Shown here: piece by piece, positions 1 to 5,049 of the stretch
Layout of the letters: each line of letters starts with the position of its first letter
Numbering within the stretch: position 1 is the stretch's first letter
From: an uncultured Anaerococcus sp.
GTDB taxonomy: Bacteria > Bacillota > Clostridia > Tissierellales > Peptoniphilaceae
Direction: 5' to 3'
DNA length: 14,733 bases
Assembly: GCF_937934665.1 (NCBI RefSeq)
Contig: NZ_CALGYW010000163.1
Span: 1 to 14,733, forward strand
The notes under the pieces: model-generated
Seen by the model: the letters and a program-made list of their open reading frames with translations, nothing else
Databases searched by the model: none
Told to the model about the DNA's origin: nothing
Program-made: the position numbers and the translations under genes

Positions 1-28
1 CAAAAAGCACCCACTTAGGTGCTTTTTG
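1..28 (-). terminator. Intrinsic terminator downstream of ribU
   Basis: A perfect 11-bp stem (positions 1-11 with 18-28) encloses a 6-base loop. The outer stem bases are A on one side and T on the other, so each strand carries a T-run after the GCACC/GGTGC core. It lies 40 bp past the ribU stop and probably ends that transcript. The symmetry means it could also stop a plus-strand transcript arriving from outside the window. Confidence 0.85.
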
Positions 29-68
29 TCAAACAGAATATTTTATTGGATAATAATGTAAGATATTT

Positions 69-662
69 CTATCTTAGCTTAAGAATTGGTGAGACCCTCT
101 TATAAACTAGGTCTGTCACAAGGGCTGCTAATGCCCCCTTGATTAGGTTAAATGGCACTATGGATAAGAGCATAAGGCTTACATAAGACTTAGCTAGAGG
201 ATTTCCAGGAACTTGGCCTGCAAAGGCGTTTAAGTCAATCCCCATGGCCTTACCATAGGCTGGGAAAACTACAAAAGCGTTTGAAAGGGTAGCTATAGTT
301 GTCATTGCTATAACACCACATGCTAGGGCAAAAATTGCAGTTTTCTTGGTCTTTTTGTTTTTATAAATGGAAGCTGATACGAATACAAAAGTCGCACCAA
401 CTATAAAGTTTGATAGTTCACCAACACCAACTGTTTGGGTTTTGGTTAGGTTTAGGATATTTTTTACTAACTGGATAGCTACTCCTGCCCAAGGTCCCAT
501 GGCAAAGCCGCCTACTAGAGCTGGCGCGTCTGCAAGGTCTACCTTCATAAAAGGTGGAGCTATAGGAATTGGGATTTGGAAAAACATCAAGATAAAGGCA
601 AGGGCTGCTAGTATCCCGATTTTGATAACATTATTAAGTGAAATAGATTTTGTTTTGTTCAT
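69..662 (-). CDS. ribU: Riboflavin ECF transporter substrate-binding (S) component RibU
   Basis: This 197-residue, very hydrophobic membrane protein should bind riboflavin and pair with the shared ECF energizing module (EcfA, EcfA', EcfT), which is not in the window. The RibU-like stretch at residues 40-70, KVDLADAPALVGGFAMGP followed by a conserved helix ending in LVKN, matches the family, as does the length. About five or six membrane segments can be seen (for example residues 13-30, 47-66, 85-100, 108-126 and 162-182). The reading frame stays open upstream to 845, but that part overlaps the FMN riboswitch. The ATG at 662 follows GGGAGG with good spacing and starts MNKTKSISLNN. The FMN riboswitch directly upstream supports flavin specificity independently of the protein. 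Substrate assignment is inference from these two signals. Confidence 0.93.
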   Translation of the reverse strand: MNKTKSISLNNVIKIGILAALAFILMFFQIPIPIAPPFMKVDLADAPALVGGFAMGPWAGVAIQLVKNILNLTKTQTVGVGELSNFIVGATFVFVSASIYKNKKTKKTAIFALACGVIAMTTIATLSNAFVVFPAYGKAMGIDLNAFAGQVPGNPLAKSYVSLMLLSIVPFNLIKGALAALVTDLVYKRVSPILKLR

Positions 663-680
663 AATACCTCCCTTAGGGCA

Positions 681-706
681 ATAAAAAGAGCCCTCAATAT
701 CAGGGC
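681..706 (-). terminator. Riboswitch-controlled terminator in the ribU leader
   Basis: On the minus strand GCCCT (706-702) pairs with AGGGC (694-690) around a 7-base loop and is followed by TCTTTTTAT. It lies between the FMN aptamer and the ribU ribosome site, where a transcriptional expression platform is expected. The arm CCCTGA (705-700) can instead pair with TCAGGG (826-821) at the 5' edge of the aptamer, giving a plausible antiterminator. That switching model is inference. Confidence 0.8.
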
Positions 707-723
707 ACGAAAAAAGTATAATA

Positions 724-830
724 TCTTCTTCCATCCAGACTATACTGTCGGTTTTGGAATTGCACCAAATCGGTCCTAAGACTCGCAGACTATAACTGCC
801 GGTTAAGGAATTGCACCTTTCCCTGAAGAA
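724..830 (-). promoter_or_regulatory. FMN riboswitch (RFN element) controlling ribU
   Basis: Read on the minus strand this matches the conserved FMN aptamer. P1 is TTCTTC (830-825) with GAAGAA near 724-731. It is followed by an AGGG-containing segment, GGTGCAATTCC, AACCGGCAGT, AGTCTGCGAG, then GATTTGGTGCAATTCC, CCGACAGTATAGTCTGGATG and the closing P1 strand. All the usual conserved blocks are present in order, with no obvious break. Known family behaviour is that FMN binding stabilises P1 and turns off downstream riboflavin genes. The terminator at 681-706 suggests control by premature termination. Confidence 0.97.
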
Positions 831-873
831 GCAATGGTTTTCCATTGCATGTATCTATTTAATTTCTAATATT

Positions 874-902
874 ATTATATTAGTGAAAACACTTTTTGTC
901 AA
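874..902 (-). promoter_or_regulatory. Consensus promoter for ribU
   Basis: On the minus strand TTGACA (902-897) is separated by exactly 17 bases from TATAAT (879-874). Both hexamers are perfect sigma-A consensus. The predicted start near 867 would give a leader containing the whole FMN aptamer and its terminator. The -35 lies only 6 bp past the stop codon of the regulator gene upstream. Confidence 0.88.
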
Positions 903-908
903 ATTTAT

Positions 909-1568
909 TTATAGGGTAGTTAGGGAGTTAAGGGTCCACCTGTATCCTTTGGATGTGATGGTGTCTATTGGCTCTAAATCTGCCTTCCTAAATTCTTGTC
1001 TTATCTTTCTTATGTGCTCTCTAACTGATCTCGGGGTAGTATTTATCCCCTCTTTTTCCATCTCATCTACTATGGCTTCTTTGGATAGGACCATTGGCAT
1101 ATTGTGGACTAAAACCGTACAAATTGCAAATTCCGACCTGGTAAGGTTAAGAATCTTATTTCCTACCTTAAAAATACCATTTTCCTCATCAAGGGTGCAC
1201 TCGCCAAAGTCTACTACATTGGCCTTTGATAATTCTTCTACTTTTTTGAAAATCTCATCTATAAATTCTTCACGAGTAAAAGAGTGGATCACAAAGTCCT
1301 TGTCATCAAGTTCCTGTTCGTAGGGGTTTTTCTTATATCTCTCAGTGAGATAAATTACTGGAATATTTGTTTTTTGCTTTATATATTGGATAAACTGCAA
1401 GCACCTGTTGTGGGTCATATCTACTAGGATTAAGTCATAGATGCTACAATCCTTAAACAAGAGCTCGTCAATAGATTCAATTTTCTCTACGACAATCTCA
1501 TCTCTATTAAAGTGAGAGTTTATAAGACCAGATACACCATTTTCATTTTCTATTGATGCTATTCTCAT
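909..1568 (-). CDS. Orphan OmpR/PhoB-type regulator with atypical receiver domain
   Basis: This 219-residue protein has two domains. The N-terminal part (1-115) has the receiver fold pattern: LILVDM with Asp50 at the phosphorylation position and IYLT with Thr75. The C-terminal part (about 120-215) is a winged helix: LTRSEFAICTVL, then the recognition helix TTPRSVREHIRKIRQEF and the wing IDTITSKGYRW. The receiver is degenerate. The acidic pair is replaced by E7-N8, and the near-invariant lysine of the K-P-F motif reads H95-S96-F97. Phosphorylation-independent or weakly phosphorylated action is therefore possible, by analogy with known atypical receivers. No histidine kinase is adjacent. The ATG at 1568 follows AAAGAGG. 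The target is unknown, and closeness to ribU does not show control of it. Confidence 0.85.
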   Translation of the reverse strand: MRIASIENENGVSGLINSHFNRDEIVVEKIESIDELLFKDCSIYDLILVDMTHNRCLQFIQYIKQKTNIPVIYLTERYKKNPYEQELDDKDFVIHSFTREEFIDEIFKKVEELSKANVVDFGECTLDEENGIFKVGNKILNLTRSEFAICTVLVHNMPMVLSKEAIVDEMEKEGINTTPRSVREHIRKIRQEFRKADLEPIDTITSKGYRWTLNSLTTL

Positions 1569-1604
1569 CTTTTTTCCTCTTTCTAAAAGTATTCTTCACC
1601 CTAT

Positions 1605-1633
1605 ATCGTAATACCTTTTTAAAGTAATGTCAA
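1605..1633 (-). promoter_or_regulatory. Likely promoter of the orphan regulator gene
   Basis: On the minus strand TTGACA (1633-1628) is followed after 17 bases by TACGAT (1610-1605), a 4/6 match to the -10 consensus. The leader to the ATG at 1568 would be about 30 nt and contains the ribosome site. Confidence 0.65.
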
Positions 1634-1871
1634 TAACTTTTTGTAATTTTTTGAAAAGATGATTTTTGCTAAAAATATTATCTATGAGTGAAGAATTTCA
1701 AAAAATGATTATAAGTTTACTTTGATTTAAAACTATATCTTGAACTTATAATATATGTATTTTTTTATAATAATTTTCAATAAGTGTAAATTTACAATTC
1801 GTAAAGTAAATAAACTAAAATAAGCAATATAATTTTAACCGAAAATATACTTCTTGTCAAGCATAAAAAAA
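1634..1871. other. AT-rich gene-free spacer
   Basis: This stretch is strongly AT-rich and has no coding frame or structured RNA that I can recognise. It contains a perfect 12-bp palindrome, TGTAAATTTACA (1785-1796), which could be an operator but is also likely by chance at this composition. The end (1865-1871) is an A7 run, read as T7 on the minus strand directly after the palindromic element. Confidence 0.5.
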
Positions 1872-2064
1872 GGGCCTGTTGCAGAATGAATAAATCGTCC
1901 CAAATCATCATGAGGTCTCAATGAGCCGACGGGCTTTTTTCTCGTGAAGTTTCACCTCCTCGAGCCGGCGGGCTGGAATTGGCCTGCCGGCCTCAAGAGG
2001 CAAACTTTGAGAGAGAACCTCATGATGATGGGACGATAATTATTCATAATTTTGCAACAGCCCC
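1872..2064. mobile_element. MITE-like 193-bp palindromic element, possible gpmA terminator
   Basis: The two ends are inverted copies. GGGCCTGTTGCA at 1872 faces, on the other strand, GGGGCTGTTGCA from 2064. The arms stay alike for about 45 bases with small gaps, ending in a shared ATCATCATGAGGT. A second inner imperfect palindrome covers about 1946-2010 and is GC-rich, with GAGCCGGCGGGC-type blocks. Such GGGNCTGTTGCA ends resemble terminal repeats of some insertion sequences, and AAAA flanks both sides, so a non-autonomous transposon is inferred. No transposase frame is present. On the minus strand the palindrome is followed by T7 (1871-1865), so it could also fold as a very large terminator for mreB-gpmA. 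It carries a short plus-strand hairpin AGCC-GACG-GGCT followed by T6 (about 1924-1940). Confidence 0.7.
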
Positions 2065-2080
2065 AAAATCCTTAATTATT

Positions 2081-2770
2081 TTATAGGTAGTATTTTTTGA
2101 TTACATTAAGTTCGTCATCAAGTTCGTAAACAAGAGGTTGACCTGTTGGAATTTCAAGATCCATGATATCATCATCAGAAATCTTTTCTAAGTGCTTAGC
2201 AAGGGCTCTAAGGCTGTTACCGTGAGCTGCTACAAGCACAGTTTCCCCTTCAAGAAGCTCTGGAGCTATGCTATCAAAATAATATGGAAGCACTCTTTCA
2301 AGAGTAACCTTTAGGTTTTCTGCTCCTGGCACAACATCCTTTGGAAGGTGGGCGAACATTGGAAGACGAGCTTGTTTTTCGTGTTCTTCTTCAGATATTT
2401 CAGGAGGAAGAGTATCATAAGATCTTCTCCAAATATGAACTTGTTCGTCACCGTATTTTTCTGCTGTTTCTGCCTTGTTTAGACCTTGAAGAGCACCGTA
2501 GTGTCTTTCGTTAAGTCTGTAAGTCTTATATTGAGGAACATACATTTGATCAGAGTATTCTAAAACATAGTTACAAGTTTTGATAGCTCTTTTTAGAACA
2601 GATGTGTGAGCGTGGTCAAATCTAATACCAGCTTCTTTGATCTTTCTACCAGCTTCTTTAGCTTCTTCTACACCTTTTTCAGAAAGGTCTACATCTACCC
2701 AACCTGTAAACTTATTAGCTAGGTTCCATTCACTTTGTCCGTGTCTTACTAGTACTAATTTTTTTGTCAT
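2081..2770 (-). CDS. gpmA: 2,3-bisphosphoglycerate-dependent phosphoglycerate mutase
   Basis: This 229-residue cytosolic enzyme interconverts 3- and 2-phosphoglycerate in glycolysis. The N-terminal LVLVRHGQSEWN contains the phosphohistidine His10. Arg61, Glu88 (in RLNERHYGALQG) and His183 (in VAAHGNSLRAL) complete the histidine-phosphatase active site. FTGWVDVDLSEKG is typical of the cofactor-dependent class rather than the unrelated, manganese-dependent GpmI. Length is normal for bacterial GpmA. The ATG at 2770 overlaps the mreB stop by one base (TAATG) and has an AGGAGA ribosome site inside the end of mreB, so translational coupling is likely. The palindromic element just downstream may terminate the transcript. 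Confidence 0.97.
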   Translation of the reverse strand: MTKKLVLVRHGQSEWNLANKFTGWVDVDLSEKGVEEAKEAGRKIKEAGIRFDHAHTSVLKRAIKTCNYVLEYSDQMYVPQYKTYRLNERHYGALQGLNKAETAEKYGDEQVHIWRRSYDTLPPEISEEEHEKQARLPMFAHLPKDVVPGAENLKVTLERVLPYYFDSIAPELLEGETVLVAAHGNSLRALAKHLEKISDDDIMDLEIPTGQPLVYELDDELNVIKKYYL

Positions 2771-3819
2771 TATCTTCTCCTAAGTTTTTCAAGTGCTTCG
2801 TTTTCTTCTTGTTTTGCTTTTATAGCTTCATTCCTACTCTCATCTAGACTATCAATCCAGTTTAAGGCCTTGGCTGTGCCTTTGATTACACATTCTTGAG
2901 GATTGTCAGCAATCTTTACCTTAATTTGGAACTTCTCTTCTATCCTATCCCTTAGACCGATTGTACTTGAGGCACCCCCTGTTAGGATAATCTCTCTATC
3001 AAAAATATCTGAGGCAAGCTCTGGAGGAGTCACCTCTAGAACCTTCTTGATACCTTCAACAATCTTATCTATCTCGCCTCTAAGGGCGTCTTTAAGCTCA
3101 CTAACCGGGATATAAACCTTGGCTGGGAGGGCATTTGCCATATTCCTACCCTTAACTTCAAAAGAATCATCAAGGCTAAGAGAACCTGCTGCTTCTTTGA
3201 TAGCCTCAGCAGAAGTATCCCCTATCAAAAGTCCATAACGGCTCCTGACAAAGTCTTTGATAACCCTATCAAAAGACCTACCAGCTGCATCAGCAGACCT
3301 AGATGCTATAATCTGTCCCATAGAGATAACTGCTATATCGCAAGTTCCGCCTCCAACATCCACAACCATAGACCCCTTAGGATCTGTTATATCAACACCT
3401 GCCCCAAGAGCTGCCGCAAGTGGCTCCTCTATAAGGAAGGTCCTGTGGGCCCCAGCATTTTCAGCAGCCTGGATAACGGCACGCTTTTCAACCTGGGTTG
3501 ACCTTGCTGGAACACAAATTAAAAGATCTGGATTAAAAAGAGATTTTTTTAAGGACTTTTTGAGAAAATAATCAAGCATCCTCTCAGTAGCCTTAAAATC
3601 CGCTATAACCCCTTCTTTCATCGGCATAATACAAGAAACATTGCCAGAAGCCCTGCCAATCAATCTCTTAGCATCACTACCAACTGCGAGAATCTCATCA
3701 GTTAGGACATCAATGGCTATGACAGATGGTTCATTTAAAACTATTCCTTTGTTACTAATAAAAACAAGCACACTTGCTGTACCAAGATCTATCGCAACCG
3801 ACCTTCTAAATCTAGACAT
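2770..3819 (-). CDS. mreB: MreB/Mbl-family actin-like cell-shape protein
   Basis: This 349-residue bacterial actin is expected to form membrane-associated filaments that organise side-wall peptidoglycan synthesis. Phosphate-1 motif IDLGTASVLVF (9-20), EEPLAAALGAG (131-141), phosphate-2 motif VVDVGGGTCDIAVIS (152-166) and adenosine motif ILTGGASSTIGLRD (278-291) are all in place. The frame extends 13 codons upstream, but the ATG at 3819 has AAGGA about 8 bases before it and gives the family-typical start MSRFRRSVAIDLG. The C-terminus has a charged, probably helical tail (326-349). It is unusual in being coupled to gpmA rather than mreC/mreD, which suggests an Mbl- or MreBH-like paralogue. Which paralogue it is cannot be decided from sequence alone. 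Confidence 0.93.
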   Translation of the reverse strand: MSRFRRSVAIDLGTASVLVFISNKGIVLNEPSVIAIDVLTDEILAVGSDAKRLIGRASGNVSCIMPMKEGVIADFKATERMLDYFLKKSLKKSLFNPDLLICVPARSTQVEKRAVIQAAENAGAHRTFLIEEPLAAALGAGVDITDPKGSMVVDVGGGTCDIAVISMGQIIASRSADAAGRSFDRVIKDFVRSRYGLLIGDTSAEAIKEAAGSLSLDDSFEVKGRNMANALPAKVYIPVSELKDALRGEIDKIVEGIKKVLEVTPPELASDIFDREIILTGGASSTIGLRDRIEEKFQIKVKIADNPQECVIKGTAKALNWIDSLDESRNEAIKAKQEENEALEKLRRR

Positions 3820-3949
3820 CTTTTTTCCTTTTCTATTACTACTTTTCGCGCAAGGCACGAAAGCCTTTTTCGCTAGGCCACAATTCGCAAAGCGCGAGGC
3901 CTTATAATTTTTTTAAAAATTAGGCATTTGGCCTTATAAGTATATTATA
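3820..3949 (-). promoter_or_regulatory. Promoter and long structured leader of mreB-gpmA
   Basis: A perfect -10 TATAAT lies at 3949-3944 on the minus strand. The best -35 is weak (TTTAAT-like, about 16 bases upstream). The resulting leader of about 115 nt holds a direct repeat, GGCCTTATAA on the plus strand at 3898-3907 and 3930-3939, and short hairpins such as AGGCC/GGCCT and AAGGC/GCCTT. No known riboswitch class is recognised. The repeat sits at the predicted start and about 30 bases downstream, where an operator could lie, but this is speculative. Confidence 0.45.
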
Positions 3950-3980
3950 TTACTTTTTGTGAATTATTAAACTATTTAAT

Positions 3981-4002
3981 AAAAAATTCGTCCGAGACGA
4001 AT
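3981..4002 (-). terminator. Intrinsic terminator upstream of the mreB promoter
   Basis: A perfect 7-bp stem, ATTCGTC (3986-3992) with GACGAAT (3996-4002), has a 3-base loop and is followed on the minus strand by a T-run (3985-3981). It would stop minus-strand transcription coming out of the gene-free island just before the mreB promoter. No gene is seen that needs it, which hints at a transcript within the island or read-through from metK. Confidence 0.75.
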
Positions 4003-4037
4003 CAATCTTTCTTTTTTCTTATCCGAGATTAATGGTA

Positions 4038-4065
4038 GTAAAAACTTGGTAAGCCAAGTTTTTAC
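4038..4065. repeat. Perfect 12-bp hairpin, terminator-like on both strands
   Basis: GTAAAAACTTGG (4038-4049) pairs perfectly with CCAAGTTTTTAC (4054-4065) around the loop TAAG. Each strand ends in T5, so it could act as a bidirectional terminator, although no gene adjoins it. Confidence 0.7.
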
Positions 4066-4278
4066 GATTTTCAAAATTTCTCAAGTTGCAAAGCACCGCA
4101 GTAGAAATTTATGAAAAACCTTATGTAATTTTGGGCAAGCCTGCCCGGCTCGTAGAGGGCCCGTGCGGAGCACCTCGCAGCAAAGCGAGAGAGAAAACGA
4201 CGAATAGGAGCATTGATTGTAAAAAGATTACGTTCCTTATAAATTATATCTAGGTCATTTACATGACCCCTCCGTTCA

Positions 4279-4345
4279 TAGGAGGAGCCCAAGGGGGCGG
4301 CAGATGCCCCCTCACTGGTTCCCCCTAAGACCCCCTTACGCTACA
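4279..4345. other. GC-rich patch with oriT-like motif
   Basis: A 7-bp hairpin AGGGGGC (4292-4298) with GCCCCCT (4306-4312) is followed by runs of C5 and the sequence TAAGACCCCCTTACG (4326-4340). This recalls the TAAG...CCCTTACG nick regions of some MOB relaxase origins of transfer (pSK41/pGO1 and RSF1010 type, from memory), but differs inside the motif. GGAGGAGCCC (4281-4290) recurs inverted about 490 bp away (near 4774). No relaxase gene is present in the window. Reading this as a remnant transfer origin is only a hypothesis. Confidence 0.25.
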
Positions 4346-4380
4346 ACCTCGACTGCTCCTTAAGCGGAGTGCGAAAATAG

Positions 4381-4405
4381 AAGCTTGCTTTTCGCAAGCT
4401 TTTTT
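4381..4405 (+). terminator. Plus-strand intrinsic terminator without an assigned gene
   Basis: AAGCTTGC (4381-4388) pairs with GCAAGCTT (4394-4401) around TTTTC, and the stem runs into T6 on the plus strand. This is a textbook terminator shape, yet no plus-strand gene precedes it. It would fit the 3' end of an unannotated plus-strand RNA in the island, or the remains of a lost gene. Confidence 0.65.
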
Positions 4406-4451
4406 AGTAGAGGGTATGGCCTTGTATTTATTGGTGTATATTCCTACTATC

Positions 4452-4533
4452 ATTCTAATCATCAAAGCCCTAAAAATCGCAAACTCGCTTCACTCAAACA
4501 TGCGATTTTCTTTACGGGCTTCTCGATTAGAAT
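4452..4533. repeat. Nested hairpin A with conserved 19-nt loop
   Basis: Three stems stack in order: ATTCTAATC (4452-4460) with GATTAGAAT (4525-4533), GCCC (4467-4470) with GGGC (4516-4519), and AAAATCGCA (4473-4481) with TGCGATTTT (4501-4509). The loop (4482-4500) reads TGTTTGAGTGAAGCGAGTT on the minus strand. This loop is almost the same as that of the hairpin at 4661-4744, while the stems are unrelated in sequence. Confidence 0.75.
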
Positions 4534-4587
4534 TTACTCCTCGGTCTTAAGAGAATTGGTCTCGGGGTACATACATTTGTCAGGCTC

Positions 4588-4604
4588 GTTTGGCTTCGCC
4601 AAAC
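4588..4604. repeat. Short perfect hairpin with GAA/TTC loop
   Basis: GTTTGGC (4588-4594) pairs with GCCAAAC (4598-4604) around TTC. On the minus strand the tip reads GCGAAGC, the known unusually stable DNA mini-hairpin motif. TGTTTG on its minus strand echoes the conserved loop of the neighbouring nested hairpins. Confidence 0.6.
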
Positions 4605-4660
4605 ATTGCTATATTAGAGTTTATTCTCATACGAAGGTTTTCTAAACTTAAGATTAAGTA

Positions 4661-4744
4661 TTTTTGAAATTCAGACGGCGTATAAAAATTTGATTGTTTG
4701 AGCGATAGCGAGTTATCAAATTTTAGCCGACTGAATTTCAAAAA
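4661..4744. repeat. Nested hairpin B with conserved 20-nt loop
   Basis: Stems in order: TTTTTGAAATTCAG (4661-4674) with CTGAATTTCAAAAA (4731-4744), CGGC (4676-4679) with GCCG (4726-4729), and AAAATTTGAT (4685-4694) with ATCAAATTTT (4715-4724). All pairs are perfect. The 20-nt loop (4695-4714) is TGTTTGAGCGATAGCGAGTT. The layout (outer stem, 4-bp GC stem, inner stem, fixed loop) repeats that of hairpin A, in opposite orientation. A smaller AAGTTAG/CTAACTT hairpin follows directly. Confidence 0.8.
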
Positions 4745-4815
4745 AGTTAGGATTTTAACTAACTTAAACAAGGGCTCCTCCATATCAATAGTTTGCTGAT
4801 AGGCAAATTCCTTAT

Positions 4816-4907
4816 CCCCCGAGAGGGGCCGGCCGGAGGGGGTAGCCGAGTGGGGTCTGGGGAGGCAGGTTGGGGAACGTCCGGAACGTTCCCCTGGGCC
4901 TCCCCAG
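4816..4907. repeat. GC-rich palindrome cluster
   Basis: The cluster holds CCCCC (4816-4820) facing GGGGG (4838-4842) around the octamer GGCCGGCC. Next to it is a 51-nt nested hairpin: CTGGGGAGGC (4857-4866) with GCCTCCCCAG (4898-4907), and GGGGAACGT (4872-4880) with ACGTTCCCC (4886-4894), loop CCGGA. Its base composition contrasts strongly with the AT-rich flanks. No following T-run makes it a standard terminator. Function unknown. Confidence 0.7.
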
Positions 4908-5001
4908 TTACGAAGATTCAATAGTAAATAAAATAATAATATATAATATCAACAAATAACACTAATAAAGTTAATGACAAATTATCTCGGATAATAAAGA
5001 C

Positions 5002-5042
5002 AAAAAATCCTAGATAAAAATATAATTTATCTAGGATAAAAA
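5002..5042 (-). terminator. Intrinsic terminator closing the carD-metK operon
   Basis: ATCCTAGATAAA (5007-5018) pairs perfectly with TTTATCTAGGAT (5026-5037), a 12-bp stem with a 7-base loop, followed on the minus strand by T5. It lies about 8 bp past the metK stop. Confidence 0.88.
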
Positions 5043-5049
5043 ACAATAA

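Larger units (their letters stand above)
4003..5001. other. Gene-free, hairpin-rich island bounded by an inverted repeat
   Basis: About 1 kb holds no credible coding frame. The short open frames begin at TTG or run through palindromes, and none resembles a protein I know. A 15-base sequence TTATCCGAGATTAAT (4019-4033) recurs in inverted form as ATTATCTCGGATAA (4981-4994), differing by one inserted base, so the island may be a discrete inserted unit. Inside are at least eight palindromes, two GC-rich patches (about 4130-4190 with 4270-4360, and 4816-4907) and terminator-like hairpins in both orientations. Small GTGC-GGA-GCAC (4163-4173) and CTCGC/GCGAG (4174-4189) hairpins are among them. No tRNA, rRNA, tmRNA, RNase P or SRP RNA is recognised. 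It could be a decayed mobile element or a non-coding RNA locus. Confidence 0.55.

Noticed and set aside
663..845. N-terminal extension of RibU
   Set aside because: The extra codons overlap the FMN riboswitch and its terminator. The ATG at 662 has a strong ribosome site.
811..1323. Plus-strand open frame of 170 codons
   Set aside because: It is antisense to the response regulator and the riboswitch, has no ribosome site and no recognisable domain.
1872..2064. CRISPR array or spacer-like unit
   Set aside because: There is a single palindrome with no evenly spaced repeats.
3820..3858. Thirteen-codon N-terminal extension of MreB
   Set aside because: The family begins close to the phosphate-1 motif, and the ATG at 3819 has its own AAGGA site.
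4071..4292. Minus-strand open frame of 73 codons
   Set aside because: It begins at TTG, has no ribosome site and runs through several palindromes. The predicted protein resembles no family I know.
4385..4645. Plus-strand open frame of 86 codons
   Set aside because: It starts at a TTG inside the terminator stem and crosses nested hairpin A and the 4588-4604 hairpin, so it is most likely non-coding.
4838..4856. tRNA-Ser-like 5' half (GGTAGCCGAGTGG)
   Set aside because: The D-arm-like string is not followed by an anticodon arm, variable arm or T-arm. What follows is the GC-rich nested hairpin.
4580..4921. Minus-strand open frame of 113 codons
   Set aside because: It reads through the GC-rich palindromes and nested hairpin B, giving an uneven composition and no recognisable domain.
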